This document shows positions 55,721-55,760 of a stretch of 55,760 bases of DNA, piece after piece (within the stretch, counting starts at the first letter, position 1; every line of letters starts with the position of its first letter). Under the pieces are notes generated by a model. The model was not told the DNA's origin, searched no databases, and saw only the letters and a program-made list of their open reading frames with translations. Made by a program: the position numbers and the translations under genes. Source of the stretch: Lachnospiraceae bacterium (lineage in GTDB: Bacteria > Bacillota > Clostridia > Lachnospirales > Lachnospiraceae). Where the stretch lies: assembly GCA_021772075.1 (NCBI GenBank), contig JAETNQ010000024.1, positions 1 to 55,760 on the forward strand, written 5' to 3'.

Positions 55721-55760
55721 GGGTAAGCCCTCGGCCGATTAGTACGCGTCCGCTCCGCGC
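55721..55760 (-). rRNA. 23S rRNA, 3' end (partial)
   Basis: The minus strand reads GACGCGTACTAATCGGCCGA followed by GGGCTTACCC, the conserved 3' end of bacterial 23S rRNA. The rest of the gene lies beyond the window. The next 86 bases before tRNA-Asn are too short for a 5S gene. Confidence 0.88.

Overview
The window looks like chromosomal DNA of an anaerobic, probably spore-forming gut Firmicute of the family Lachnospiraceae (Clostridium cluster XIVa). The evidence is bacillote-type gene order (rpiB-upp beside the atp operon; rpsF-ssb-rpsR near gdpP-rplI-dnaB), oxygen-sensitive pyruvate formate-lyase and ferredoxin genes, a MecA adaptor, DUF1858, DUF951 and zinc-ribbon proteins typical of clostridia, and cortex-lytic type hydrolases. 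The genus cannot be resolved from this sequence. Genes are strongly clustered by strand and most carry good AGGAGG-type ribosome binding sites.

Layout. 1-2100: an IS66-type insertion sequence with an intact DDE transposase and a small upstream ORF, driven by a promoter whose -10 box sits in the loop of a perfect 14-bp inverted repeat. 2100-2700: a gene-poor, pyrimidine-rich stretch. 2700-4744 (+): a preQ1-I riboswitch, the queuosine-precursor transporter queT and a sodium-coupled NSS transporter. 4789-9972 (-): a membrane XRE regulator, a large membrane-anchored protein with a degenerate peptidase-like end, a methyltransferase and a hypothetical protein. 10054-17396 (-): a complete F1Fo ATP synthase operon (atpZ-I-B-E-F-H-A-G-D-C) whose c subunit carries a sodium-type ligand set. 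17577-18074 (+): a DUF402 protein. 18134-23702 (-): a SleB/CwlJ-type hydrolase with coiled coil, dCMP deaminase, upp, rpiB, a cortex-type amidase and a GH18 enzyme. 24539 (+): mecA.

25387-31082: a TetR regulator faces a translationally coupled pair made of an MMPL/RND-type transporter and a lipoprotein built of YhgE-like heptad repeats; two palindromic operators lie in the divergent promoter region. 32003-35838 (+): the most unusual locus. Pyruvate formate-lyase is split. The 679-residue catalytic chain ends before the glycyl-radical domain, that domain is a separate 80-residue gene, and a 67-residue cysteine-containing relative of its N-terminus lies between them. A separately promoted pflA and a 2[4Fe-4S] ferredoxin follow. 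35859-43574 (-): a MerR-type protein, dnaB, rplI, gdpP, a D-Ala-D-Ala carboxypeptidase, rpsR-ssb-rpsF and DUF951.

43693-46580 (-): a structured cloverleaf-like element, a sirtuin, a YdcF protein, a PPOX-fold protein, a kinase-like protein and an AraC remnant. 46683 (+): a sugar O-acetyltransferase. 47361-52533 (-): an efflux block of TetR, MFS transporter, FtsX-type permease and ATPase, with candidate operators. 52677-53942 (+): a WYL regulator and a zinc-ribbon protein. 53939-55262 (-): a decaying strip with an internally deleted GNAT/YoaP gene, a hydrolase with an altered end and another gene fragment. 55302-55760 (-): the 3' end of a 23S rRNA followed directly by tRNA-Asn, tRNA-Glu and tRNA-Cys with no 5S gene between them, ending in a terminator.
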